Under the pieces are notes generated by a model, which saw only the letters and a list, made by a program, of their open reading frames with translations, had not been told where the DNA came from and made no database searches. Both the position numbers and the translations under genes were made by a program. A stretch of 26,089 bases of DNA from a virus, in the IMG/VR virus record IMGVR_UViG_3300017917_003616, positions 1-26,089 of that record, one strand, 5' to 3'. Positions 1 through 4,778 of the stretch are shown one piece after another (the stretch's first letter is position 1; the number at the start of each line of letters is the position of its first letter).

Positions 1-117
1 TGGCGGAATTGGTTCGCTAGGAGTGTTGGGTGTAGTTACCCACATATCACAAAGACGTGGTTTTGAAACGTGAGGTATTCAATTCTTATACAGGTTCGAG
101 TCCTGTCCTGACTGCTA
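1..117 (+). tRNA. tRNA-like gene, 5' end cut by the window edge, identity unclear
   Basis: The 3' part is a convincing tRNA end: a 5-bp T stem (90-94 with 102-106) closes the loop TTCGAGT, followed by seven acceptor bases (107-113). The window opens with TGGCGGAATTGGT, as in positions 8-20 of Leu-type tRNAs, with a D stem GCG/CGC at 3-5 and 15-17. The 5' acceptor strand would lie just before base 1. The middle is too long: an extra hairpin sits at 23-45 (TGGGT/ACCCA core at 27-31/38-42) before any anticodon arm. A possible anticodon arm is 55-58 with 68-71; depending on register the anticodon would be TTT or TTG. A long variable arm may lie at 72-89. It could be a tRNA with an insertion, a decayed tRNA, or a tRNA-like RNA. 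The T arm is clear; the anticodon is not. Confidence 0.5.
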
Positions 118-128
118 AATTAAAAGTT

Positions 129-314
129 ATGATAAACATATTAATTGAATTTCTATTTGGGGTTAAAGTCGTGGGTGAGCCAATCAATATGGAATATGGC
201 GTTGAGCAACCTAAACGCACCGTACAACCTCCATCTAAGTTACCCGAGTTCGAATGGTGTCAACACGTACGATTCGGAAGTCTACACAACGTAGTACAAC
301 GCGTCCACTTGTAG
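129..314 (+). CDS. small hypothetical protein (61 aa)
   Basis: I do not recognise this protein. The ATG at 129 lies 12 bases after the tRNA-like gene; an earlier in-frame ATG at 57 falls inside the tRNA-like RNA and is unlikely. The N-terminus is hydrophobic (MINILIEFLFGVKVV) and the rest is polar. Residues around QPKRTVQ resemble the C-terminal tails of the next two genes (QPKRAVA and PQRATAE). Unlike those genes it lacks a TATATTCACG box upstream, so it may be a remnant or be read from upstream. It is supported mainly by position and by that shared peptide. Confidence 0.35.
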   Translation: MINILIEFLFGVKVVGEPINMEYGVEQPKRTVQPPSKLPEFEWCQHVRFGSLHNVVQRVHL

Positions 315-330
315 GGCAATGTTCCGTTCA

Positions 331-340
331 TATATTCACG
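331..340 (+). promoter_or_regulatory. class 1 promoter-like box TATATTCACG
   Basis: First of five exact TATATTCACG copies in the accessory cluster. The box starts 27 bases before the ATG at 358 and is followed by GTATAAAATTAA. The same block recurs at 655, 931, 1132 and 1367, and in altered form at 4750. It resembles the Bacteroidetes -7 element TAnnTTTG with the last bases changed, so I infer an early or middle phage promoter. Confidence 0.55.
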
Positions 341-357
341 GTATAAAATTAATAAGT

Positions 358-645
358 ATGAATAAGAAAGAAATTAAGAACATGATTACAAGAACAGTAT
401 GTCAGTTCGTTAGTGATTTAGGTTATAGTGTTGATGATGATGGGTTTCATGGTTCATTAACATTCCAAAAACACGGCTCATCAATTGATGATTCGATCGA
501 ATGGAATCGTAGTTACCAAGATGCAATATGTGCTAATTGGGCGAGTGATGAAGCTAAAGCCGATTGTGAGGCGATTAACGAGTATATGAAATCAATAATC
601 ATATATTGGGAAGCTCAATACCAACCGAAACGTGCCGTGGCATAG
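358..645 (+). CDS. small acidic hypothetical protein (95 aa)
   Basis: The protein is soluble, acidic and unrecognised; it starts MNKKEIKNMITRTVCQFVSD and is rich in Asp, Glu and Trp. The start at 358 is chosen over an upstream in-frame ATG at 319 because 319 lies before the class 1 box (331-340). The A/T-rich spacer and box-to-ATG distance of 27 also match the next two genes exactly. The tail QYQPKRAVA resembles the tail of the following gene at the DNA level. It is probably an early accessory (host-takeover type) protein, judged only from size, promoter and neighbours. Confidence 0.65.
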   Translation: MNKKEIKNMITRTVCQFVSDLGYSVDDDGFHGSLTFQKHGSSIDDSIEWNRSYQDAICANWASDEAKADCEAINEYMKSIIIYWEAQYQPKRAVA

Positions 646-654
646 TTCGGTTCG

Positions 655-664
655 TATATTCACG
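655..664 (+). promoter_or_regulatory. class 1 promoter-like box TATATTCACG
   Basis: Exact copy of the box at 331, followed by the same GTATAAAATTAAT spacer and placed 27 bases before the ATG at 682. The upstream bases TTCG are also shared with the copy at 931. Confidence 0.55.
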
Positions 665-681
665 GTATAAAATTAATGAGT

Positions 682-924
682 ATGAAACAAAAAATGGTTA
701 AAGCGTACCACATCGATCATGATGGATGCTACAGTAACATAGTGATGATCAACACACATAAAGAACACGTTGATAATTACCACACTACGTTCTTCAAATT
801 AGCAGACGCTAAACGTGAGTTATTAAATAGCCTGAAATACCATATTGATCAATACACATATGCTGCTAAACGTATTAGAGCGATTAACAACGAAACAGTA
901 CCTCAACGCGCTACGGCAGAGTAA
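682..924 (+). CDS. small hypothetical protein (80 aa)
   Basis: An unrecognised soluble protein starting MKQKMVKAYHIDHDGCYSNI, rich in His, Tyr and Lys. Two in-frame ATGs lie six bases apart (676 and 682). I choose 682 because it matches the box-to-start distance of the neighbouring units, but 676 would add only MS. The last residues PQRATAE resemble the tail of the preceding gene. It probably belongs to the same class 1-driven set of accessory proteins. Confidence 0.62.
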   Translation: MKQKMVKAYHIDHDGCYSNIVMINTHKEHVDNYHTTFFKLADAKRELLNSLKYHIDQYTYAAKRIRAINNETVPQRATAE

Positions 925-930
925 CGTTCG

Positions 931-940
931 TATATTCACG
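931..940 (+). promoter_or_regulatory. class 1 promoter-like box TATATTCACG
   Basis: Third exact copy, 27 bases before the ATG at 958, followed by TCATAAAATTAAATG. It supports the reality of the very short gene downstream. Confidence 0.55.
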
Positions 941-957
941 TCATAAAATTAAATGAT

Positions 958-1101
958 ATGACAACAGGTTATGAAAAATGGTTAAGTGGTGAATTGAGAA
1001 ATTTAGGTTCGTTCGCCGAGTCGTTAATGGAAACGTATTTGAAAGCTGATAGTAGCAATCGTGCTAAGTTAGAGCAAGCGTTCCCTGAGTGGTTCAAGTA
1101 A
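958..1101 (+). CDS. very small hypothetical protein (47 aa)
   Basis: A 47-residue ORF starting MTTGYEKWLSGEL and ending EQAFPEWFK. A Ser/Ala-rich helix followed by KADSSNRAKLEQAFPEWF resembles short phage accessory proteins in which a phrase like SNRxKLxxAFPEWF closes the protein; that resemblance is from memory and unverified. The class 1 box sits at exactly the same distance (27 bases) as in the two preceding genes, the strongest evidence that it is translated. Function unknown. Confidence 0.6.
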   Translation: MTTGYEKWLSGELRNLGSFAESLMETYLKADSSNRAKLEQAFPEWFK

Positions 1102-1111
1102 ATAGAATGGG

Positions 1112-1128
1112 GTGGGGCGTAGCCCCAC
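1112..1128 (+). other. GC-rich perfect hairpin between two small genes
   Basis: GTGGGGC, loop GTA, GCCCCAC: a 7-bp perfect stem in otherwise AT-rich DNA. It lies between the stop at 1101 and the class 1 box at 1132. No T tract follows, so it is not a typical Rho-independent terminator. It could stabilise an upstream mRNA 3' end or mark a transcript boundary. Confidence 0.4.
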
Positions 1129-1131
1129 TCG

Positions 1132-1141
1132 TATATTCACG
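1132..1141 (+). promoter_or_regulatory. class 1 promoter-like box TATATTCACG
   Basis: Fourth exact copy, 29 bases before the ATG at 1161. The spacer after the box differs from the other copies (TCACACAAATAATAACAAC), which shows that the box itself is what is conserved. Confidence 0.5.
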
Positions 1142-1160
1142 TCACACAAATAATAACAAC

Positions 1161-1361
1161 ATGAAACAATTAGTAAGTAAAACAGGTGCTGCATTATTAA
1201 CAATATGGGCAGTAGTAATGGTAGTAGTAATAGTAATTGGAGCTGGATCAGACGGTCCGATTGATGGTCCTGAACTCATTAACGCATGGACGTTCTACGG
1301 GTTCTTATTAGGTGTACCTACAATATCAGCTGCAATGATGAAGTGGGGCAGTCAGAAATAA
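1161..1361 (+). CDS. small two-helix membrane protein (66 aa)
   Basis: Starts MKQLVSKTGAALLTIWAVVM. The first membrane segment covers about residues 9-28 (Ala/Leu/Val/Ile only, plus one Trp); a second hydrophobic stretch lies at about 44-60 (FYGFLLGVPTISAAMM). The linker GSDGPIDGPE is acidic and short. I start at 1161 rather than an upstream in-frame ATG at 1089 because 1089 lies inside the previous gene and before the class 1 box. It could be a superinfection-exclusion or envelope-altering protein, or a holin-like protein; the sequence alone does not decide. Confidence 0.6.
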   Translation: MKQLVSKTGAALLTIWAVVMVVVIVIGAGSDGPIDGPELINAWTFYGFLLGVPTISAAMMKWGSQK

Positions 1362-1366
1362 ACACG

Positions 1367-1376
1367 TATATTCACG
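1367..1376 (+). promoter_or_regulatory. class 1 promoter-like box TATATTCACG
   Basis: Fifth exact copy, 30 bases before the chosen ATG at 1397, followed by TCATGATAAAATTAAAA. The ATG embedded in that spacer (1379) is probably not the start, because the other copies place translation at 27-30 bases. Confidence 0.5.
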
Positions 1377-1396
1377 TCATGATAAAATTAAAACGT

Positions 1397-1591
1397 ATGG
1401 AATTAACATTACAAGAGTTAAATGAAGTGTATTACAGCTTAAATGTATTACTAAACGACAAAGATTCACATTTCGTTAATGTGGATGTAGTAACTAACCT
1501 GATAGATAAAATCGGTGATGAGATTGGACGTTTAGCTATGGATGAAGTAAATGAGGAAATAAACGAATTAAAATTAACAGGTAAACTATAA
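1397..1591 (+). CDS. small helical acidic protein (64 aa)
   Basis: Starts MELTLQELNEVYYSLNVLLN and is predicted almost entirely helical, with Leu/Ile at heptad-like spacing and many Glu and Asp. In-frame ATG 1379 would add MIKLKR, but 1397 fits the promoter spacing of its neighbours. The next gene follows after 7 bases, so 1397-1962 probably forms one small transcript from the class 1 box. Not recognised; a coiled-coil binding protein is possible. Confidence 0.6.
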   Translation: MELTLQELNEVYYSLNVLLNDKDSHFVNVDVVTNLIDKIGDEIGRLAMDEVNEEINELKLTGKL

Positions 1592-1598
1592 TTAAAGT

Positions 1599-1754
1599 AT
1601 GAACACAAACGAATTAAAAGAACAACTACAACAGGACTTATTAAGTCTATTAGAGGGAATGGGTATTGAAGATACATTATCACCTAGTGATTATGAAAAC
1701 CTCAAAAACGAAGTATGTGGTATTGTAATTACTAACGTTAATAAATTAAAATAA
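1599..1754 (+). CDS. very small acidic protein (51 aa)
   Basis: A 51-residue ORF starting MNTNELKEQLQQDLLSLLEG. It is acidic and helical at the N-terminus and ends ITNVNKLK. It sits 7 bases after the previous stop, and the next ATG follows its own stop by one base. Its first codons (MNTNEL) resemble those of the following EF-hand gene (MNVNEL), suggesting a shared initiation region or duplication. No Shine-Dalgarno sequence is present; the upstream ATTAAAGT is A/T-rich as elsewhere in the window. Function unknown. Confidence 0.55.
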   Translation: MNTNELKEQLQQDLLSLLEGMGIEDTLSPSDYENLKNEVCGIVITNVNKLK

Positions 1755-1755
1755 T

Positions 1756-1962
1756 ATGAACGTAAACGAATTAATGAACATGAATGACATGTACTATGTA
1801 GGTAACATATACGATGTAGACGGTAATGGATGGGTAACCAAAGCGGAAGCACAAGCGATATTAAATGAGATAGGCATGGGTGATGATAACTCAGGCGGAT
1901 ACGGTGACGAGTCACCAGACGAGTACAAACGCATGATGGCTACCGTGGGGATTAAAATCTAA
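1756..1962 (+). CDS. EF-hand mini-protein (68 aa)
   Basis: Residues 20-31 form a canonical EF-hand calcium loop: Asp20, Asp22, Asn24, Trp26 (backbone position), Thr28 and Glu31, with Gly at loop positions 4 and 6 (DVDGNGWVTKAE). Helical sequence flanks it on both sides (about 5-18 and 30-39). An acidic Gly-rich tail, GDDNSGGYGDESPDEY, follows. Only one loop is present, so calcium binding may need dimerisation; single loops also occur in dockerins, but the second dockerin repeat is absent. There is no signal peptide. It lies at the end of the small operon that starts at 1397. The partner is unknown; calcium sensing or sequestration are only possibilities. Confidence 0.68.
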   Translation: MNVNELMNMNDMYYVGNIYDVDGNGWVTKAEAQAILNEIGMGDDNSGGYGDESPDEYKRMMATVGIKI

Positions 1963-1997
1963 TGGGCATGATGCTCGGGCATACGAAGTTCTAAAGG

Positions 1998-2140
1998 ATC
2001 GGGTCGCTAGCGGTTGTTAGCGTCCCGATAGCGGTCTGACGACGGAATGCTCCCATGATAATTGCGGTCCATCGACGGGGCGTGGTTGTGCACAAAAAAA
2101 CTATGGGTATTCTCAACTCGCACACGATCTCTACGCCCCG
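1998..2140 (+). ncRNA. GC-rich structured non-coding region, candidate RNA or DNA element
   Basis: The 281 bases between 1962 and 2244 hold no convincing gene but are GC-richer than the flanks and contain strong inverted repeats. Hairpin A is 1998-2029: ATCGGG/CCCGAT outside, a T-T mismatch, then CGCTA/TAGCG around an 8-base loop. Hairpin B is 2076-2140: CGGGGCGTGG paired with CTACGCCCCG (one G-T pair), with an inner TGTGC/GCACA stem at 2087-2091 and 2120-2124. An imperfect direct repeat, GCGGTC-n4-GACGG, occurs at 2031-2045 and 2064-2078. TATATAC (2144) and ATATTTAT (2163) boxes follow. This could be a structured RNA, an origin or a packaging-related site. Confidence 0.35.
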
Positions 2141-2243
2141 ACAGTATATACGCATATCCCCCATATTTATACCCGCATTTCCATTTAACCCATTTTGGAA
2201 CCACTTGCAAAAATTGCAAAATCTCTTTTAAACAAAATTTTTT

Positions 2244-2417
2244 ATGTCGAAAAAGTATATACAGGATTCGTTAATGTTAACGAAAGAAGCATTCATCGAA
2301 GCGGCGTTACGTCAACAAACCGCGGAAGCCGCGCAATATGGATTAACACTCGATGAATGGCAACAAGCAATAATGAGTGGATCGGTTGTTCAGGCAAAAC
2401 TTCCATCGGATATTTAA
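2244..2417 (+). CDS. very small hypothetical protein (57 aa)
   Basis: Starts MSKKYIQDSLMLTKEAFIEA, then an Ala/Gln-rich helix and LTLDEWQQAIMSG near the end. It is soluble and unrecognised. The ATG at 2244 follows AAACAAAATTTTTT, an A/T-rich initiation region typical of this phage; an internal ATG at 2274 is the alternative. The nearest promoter-like boxes are ATATTTAT at 2163 and TATATAC at 2144, giving a leader of about 70 bases. Its codon use (many GCG and TCG) resembles the accessory cluster more than the structural genes. Confidence 0.5.
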   Translation: MSKKYIQDSLMLTKEAFIEAALRQQTAEAAQYGLTLDEWQQAIMSGSVVQAKLPSDI

Positions 2418-2435
2418 GTAAACAAATAAAAGGTT

Positions 2436-2630
2436 ATGGAAATATTCTTATTTTACGTATTATTCAGCGGATTATTCATCGCTGGATTCGTCAGTATACG
2501 TGAACACGAAAACAATCATCGACTTACATTATCCGATCTACTACTCAATTTTATCGGTGGTATCGTAATAGGTTGGTTAATGCTACCAATAGTTGTAATA
2601 ATTTATTTAGGACAAATTAAACTTAAATAA
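2436..2630 (+). CDS. small two-helix membrane protein (64 aa)
   Basis: The N-terminal membrane segment covers residues 3-20 (IFLFYVLFSGLFIAGFVS). A short charged loop with EHENNHR follows, then a second segment at about 37-59 with Gly-rich and Ile/Val-rich sequence, ending in IKLK. The stop overlaps the next ATG by one base (TAATG), so the two genes are translationally coupled. This small hairpin-like topology suits holin-like, anti-holin or superinfection-immunity proteins, but no family is recognised. Confidence 0.6.
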   Translation: MEIFLFYVLFSGLFIAGFVSIREHENNHRLTLSDLLLNFIGGIVIGWLMLPIVVIIYLGQIKLK

Positions 2631-3121
2631 TGAAACAACTATCACACGACGAAGCTAAAAAGTATCGTATGCTAGATACCGAACAAGATCTTTATCGTAG
2701 CATGCATCACGCTGTTGCTTATACCCTTACTCCCGTCCCTGATTCTCCAGGTTGGGAAGAAATCACATACTATGGCCAAGCATTACTAGATCCTACTGAT
2801 GCTATTAAAAAACCTGAATATGTTTATGTTCTAGTTAACCCATCAGTGCCCGGTATATGTAAGATTGGGTTTACTACTACAACCGTTTACCAGCGAGTGA
2901 GTGAAATTAATAATGCTACTGGTGTTATTACACCGTGGTATCCTGTATTTTCATATAAGTGTCCCGATGGTCGTATGTTAGAACGCGACATACATGAATA
3001 TCTTGCTATGCGTGGTACTCGTGTTAATCCTAATCGTGAAGGATTTCAAATATCATCTGATGATGCGCGCGTTATTATTGAAAAACTAGGTAAAAATTAT
3101 ATATCAAATGAAATTAACTAA
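2630..3121 (+). CDS. T5orf172-type GIY-YIG superfamily nuclease domain protein (163 aa)
   Basis: Residues 64-150 match the T5orf172/MUG113 pattern, a branch of the GIY-YIG superfamily: YVYVL at 64-68, KIGFT at 78-82, Arg89 in the following helix, then a Glu/His pair in LERDIHEYL (Glu118, His122), and REGF at 136-139. The first 60 residues are a separate region, perhaps DNA-binding or target-specific. Such proteins occur widely in phages and may act as endonucleases in DNA processing or mobility. Codon use is more pyrimidine-rich than in the preceding small genes, compatible with separate acquisition. The start overlaps the previous stop (TAATG), and the 3' end overlaps the next gene by 14 bases. 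Confidence 0.75.
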   Translation: MKQLSHDEAKKYRMLDTEQDLYRSMHHAVAYTLTPVPDSPGWEEITYYGQALLDPTDAIKKPEYVYVLVNPSVPGICKIGFTTTTVYQRVSEINNATGVITPWYPVFSYKCPDGRMLERDIHEYLAMRGTRVNPNREGFQISSDDARVIIEKLGKNYISNEIN

Positions 3122-3278
3122 TATCTTAATAGTATTATTAGGTCATATGGCCTTAATTTATCTTCATCGCTATCATATGAGTATGAGTGGAATTCAACCG
3201 CTACAATTTATGGGATTTATGCTATTACACGCGATATGGCATTTCTTTACTGCTAAACGAGCGTATATACGTATCTAA
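3108..3278 (+). CDS. small membrane-associated protein (56 aa)
   Basis: ATG 3108 lies inside the end of the T5orf172 gene in another frame (14-base overlap). The product starts MKLTNILIVLLGHMALIYLH, a likely membrane segment at about 4-20. A second amphipathic or hydrophobic part, LQFMGFMLLHAIWHFF, is followed by a basic tail, AKRAYIRI. The His-rich pattern (six His in 56 residues) is unusual. It is not recognised; overlap with the upstream gene suggests coupled translation. Confidence 0.5.
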   Translation: MKLTNILIVLLGHMALIYLHRYHMSMSGIQPLQFMGFMLLHAIWHFFTAKRAYIRI

Positions 3279-3336
3279 AGATTGGTGTTGGTAGCCACAA
3301 GACTATAATAGGGGGCGATGGCTTATTGCTGTTTGG

Positions 3337-3345
3337 TATATTTAT
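3337..3345 (+). promoter_or_regulatory. class 2 promoter-like box TATATTTAT
   Basis: TATATTTAT lies 17 bases (box start) before the ATG at 3354. The same box or ATATTTAT recurs at 4229, 5561, 8387, 11645 and 17553 before structural-region genes. I infer a late promoter read by the gp55-like factor. If transcription starts about six bases after the box, the mRNA would be almost leaderless. Confidence 0.5.
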
Positions 3346-3353
3346 TGTAAACA

Positions 3354-4067
3354 ATGGCTACATTCAAAATTAAACTAGAAGACAAAGCAGCTTTCCTTAA
3401 CCGTATGGAAAAGCAAGGTGTTGGGTTAGATAGCACTCAAATTGTTGATGATAAACTTAAAGGGTATTTTGAAGTAATTATTGAAGAACCAAAACAATTA
3501 CAAGTAGCTAAAGGTATTTTAAAACAATCTCCAAAAATTAACACCATAAAAGAAATGGAAAATAACAAGAAAAAAATGACTAAAGACGAATTAAAAGAAA
3601 TGGTTCGTCAAGAATTACAAGCTGTATTAGCTGAAAAGAAAAAAGCAGCAGAAGATAAAGAAAAATTAGACGAAAATGAAGAGATTTTAGAAGAATCTCC
3701 TGCGGCTGAAATTTTATCTATCTTAGCTGGTGTTGCTGGTTTAGGTTTAGGTAGTGCTGCTATTATGAAAGCACAAGATGTTTTAAAAGCTAAAAAACCA
3801 GAATTATTTAAGAAATTACAAGGTATCAGTGGTGCAATTGGTAAAGCAGATCCTTCCAAGAAATTAGAAGAAACTGAAGAAGTACTTGAAGAATCTCCAG
3901 TAATGGATATCTTAGGTGTTTTAGCTGGTGTTGGTGGCTTGGGTTTAGGTAGTGCTGCTATCATGAAACTACAAGATAAAATCAAACAAAAGAATCCAGA
4001 ATTATACGCAAAATTACAAAAGGCAAGCAGTGCAATTAGCTCAGCTGATCCTTCCAAGAAGTTGTAA
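3354..4067 (+). CDS. protein with tandem 63-residue Gly-rich duplication, probably virion-associated (237 aa)
   Basis: Three parts are visible. Residues 1-66 form a mixed alpha/beta domain. Residues 67-108 are a highly charged helix (MTKDELKEMVRQELQAVL), like the N-termini of many T4-type phage structural and core proteins. Residues 109-171 and 175-237 are two copies of the same 63-residue unit, about 44 of 63 identical by hand count. Each unit starts EExLEESP, continues with a hydrophobic Gly-rich helix (LAGVxGLGLGSAAIMK), then a charged helix, and ends ADPSKKL. The Gly-rich helix could insert in membranes or pack in a coil. A class 2 box precedes the gene and a terminator follows, so it is a single-gene late unit. 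A prohead core, head decoration or membrane-active role is possible; function is not established. Confidence 0.7.
   Translation: MATFKIKLEDKAAFLNRMEKQGVGLDSTQIVDDKLKGYFEVIIEEPKQLQVAKGILKQSPKINTIKEMENNKKKMTKDELKEMVRQELQAVLAEKKKAAEDKEKLDENEEILEESPAAEILSILAGVAGLGLGSAAIMKAQDVLKAKKPELFKKLQGISGAIGKADPSKKLEETEEVLEESPVMDILGVLAGVGGLGLGSAAIMKLQDKIKQKNPELYAKLQKASSAISSADPSKKL
3678..3866 (+). repeat. intragenic tandem repeat, copy 1 of 2
   Basis: Encodes residues 109-171 of the 237-aa protein. Copy 2 is at 3876-4064. The strongest nucleotide match is around the codons for GLGLGSAAIMK and for ADPSKKL. Confidence 0.75.
3876..4064 (+). repeat. intragenic tandem repeat, copy 2 of 2
   Basis: Encodes residues 175-237 and ends at the stop codon. 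It is separated from copy 1 by only three codons. Divergence lies mainly in the lysine-rich second helix. Confidence 0.75.
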
Positions 4068-4093
4068 TTCGCAAATTAAAAATAAAGAAATTT

Positions 4094-4120
4094 GGGCGTC
4101 TTGAAAAAGATGCCCTTTTT
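4094..4120 (+). terminator. Rho-independent terminator
   Basis: GGGCGTCTT (4094-4102), loop GAAA, AAGATGCCC (4107-4115): a 9-bp stem with one G-T pair and a GNRA tetraloop, followed by five T (4116-4120). It lies 27 bases after the stop of the duplicated-repeat gene and insulates it from the next unit. Confidence 0.88.
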
Positions 4121-4161
4121 CTTTGGAGGTATAAAATCCCCTTCGTAACTTCCACCTACGC

Positions 4162-4208
4162 GGGTTGGAAAAAAGGGAATGGGGGGAAAGGGGAAAAACG
4201 GCGAGGGG
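4162..4208 (+). other. G-rich polypurine tract with G-quadruplex potential
   Basis: G runs occur at 4162-4164, 4175-4177, 4181-4186, 4190-4193 and 4205-4208, separated mostly by A. At least four runs of three or more G with short loops allow an intramolecular G-quadruplex on the + strand. The tract lies in the non-coding gap (4121-4252) between the terminator and the class 2 box at 4229. Confidence 0.5.
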
Positions 4209-4228
4209 TTGGAGAACGGGAAAGCACA

Positions 4229-4237
4229 TATATTTAT
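4229..4237 (+). promoter_or_regulatory. class 2 promoter-like box TATATTTAT
   Basis: TATATTTAT is followed by ATATAAACATATATT and the ATG at 4253 (24 bases from box start). It is downstream of a terminator, so it must restart transcription for the next genes. Confidence 0.5.
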
Positions 4238-4252
4238 ATATAAACATATATT

Positions 4253-4450
4253 ATGAAATACAAAAACAACGTATTAGATAAATTAGTACAATTAGAATCA
4301 ACTGTTAATAAAGTTCACATCCAAGTAAATAGAGGTGGAACACAAGATAGTGTTAATGAGTCTATTGAGACTTTAAAAGAACAAATTGAAAAAGTACGTG
4401 AAATGATTTCTTTAGAAGGAGATGATTTTGCACAACAATTCGCTAGATAA
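4253..4450 (+). CDS. small coiled-coil hypothetical protein (65 aa)
   Basis: Starts MKYKNNVLDKLVQLESTVNK. Two helices with heptad-like Leu/Ile/Val spacing (about 5-27 and 35-55) surround a Gly-Gly turn (RGGTQD), and the tail is acidic. It is probably a helical hairpin or coiled coil. The next gene starts two bases after its stop, so they are co-translated. I do not recognise a family; the position before the sigma factor and baseplate genes suggests a conserved T4-type accessory protein. Confidence 0.65.
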   Translation: MKYKNNVLDKLVQLESTVNKVHIQVNRGGTQDSVNESIETLKEQIEKVREMISLEGDDFAQQFAR

Positions 4451-4452
4451 TT

Positions 4453-4725
4453 ATGTGGTTAACATTATTAATTGTACATATTATTGAATTAGCCGTTATT
4501 GGTGGTATTTTACTTATTAGACGCAACGCTGCACTTGAAAAAGCTGTAGTTGAACAACGTCAATATATGGATGCTATTAGTATTATAATTGCTAATTCGG
4601 ATGCTAAATTAAGAGAATTAGATATTCAAGGAGCGTTTGAAGCGGACGATGAAGTAGGTGCATTCTTTAATAATTTAAAGGAAATCCAAACCATCATAAG
4701 CGACTTTAATAATTCTAGAAACTAG
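4453..4725 (+). CDS. membrane-anchored conserved phage-type protein (90 aa)
   Basis: One N-terminal membrane segment (residues 2-22, WLTLLIVHIIELAVIGGILL) ends with two Arg, predicting a cytoplasmic C-terminal part. That part is helical and contains AKLRELDIQGAFEADDEVG, then FFNNLKEIQTIISDF. A phrase like GAFEADDEVG-x-FF-x-LKEIQ is one I associate with small proteins of marine T4-like phages, but this is from memory. It might tether a replication or transcription component to the membrane, or take part in lysis. Start chosen as the first ATG after the previous stop. Confidence 0.65.
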   Translation: MWLTLLIVHIIELAVIGGILLIRRNAALEKAVVEQRQYMDAISIIIANSDAKLRELDIQGAFEADDEVGAFFNNLKEIQTIISDFNNSRN

Positions 4726-4749
4726 TTTGGTTACGTCATTTTCCTTCCA

Positions 4750-4772
4750 TATATTGGGAGTAAAATTAGGAA
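4750..4772 (+). promoter_or_regulatory. class 1-related promoter-like block before the sigma factor gene
   Basis: TATATTGGGAG followed by TAAAATTAGG aligns with the class 1 block (TATATTCACGG then TATAAAATTAA). The box-to-ATG distance of 29 bases is also within the class 1 range of 27-30. This places the sigma-factor gene in the early/middle set rather than the late set. Confidence 0.5.
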
Positions 4773-4778
4773 ATCACT

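Noticed and set aside
1112-1128. Rho-independent terminator
   Set aside because: The stem is strong, but no T tract follows, so I list it only as a hairpin.
1432-1915. Minus-strand ORFs opposite the small acidic genes
   Set aside because: Their Ser/Ile/Leu-rich composition is typical of antisense shadows, and all regulatory signals point to the plus strand.
2007-2274. Two ORFs on opposite strands (2062-2274 + and 2007-2219 -)
   Set aside because: They run through the paired hairpins, have no promoter box or A-rich start region, and translate to composition unlike nearby genes. The stretch reads better as structured non-coding DNA.
3608-4057. Minus-strand ORF of 149 aa opposite the repeat protein
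   Set aside because: It is a shadow of a lysine/alanine-rich coding strand. The plus gene has a promoter box, start region and terminator in the right direction.
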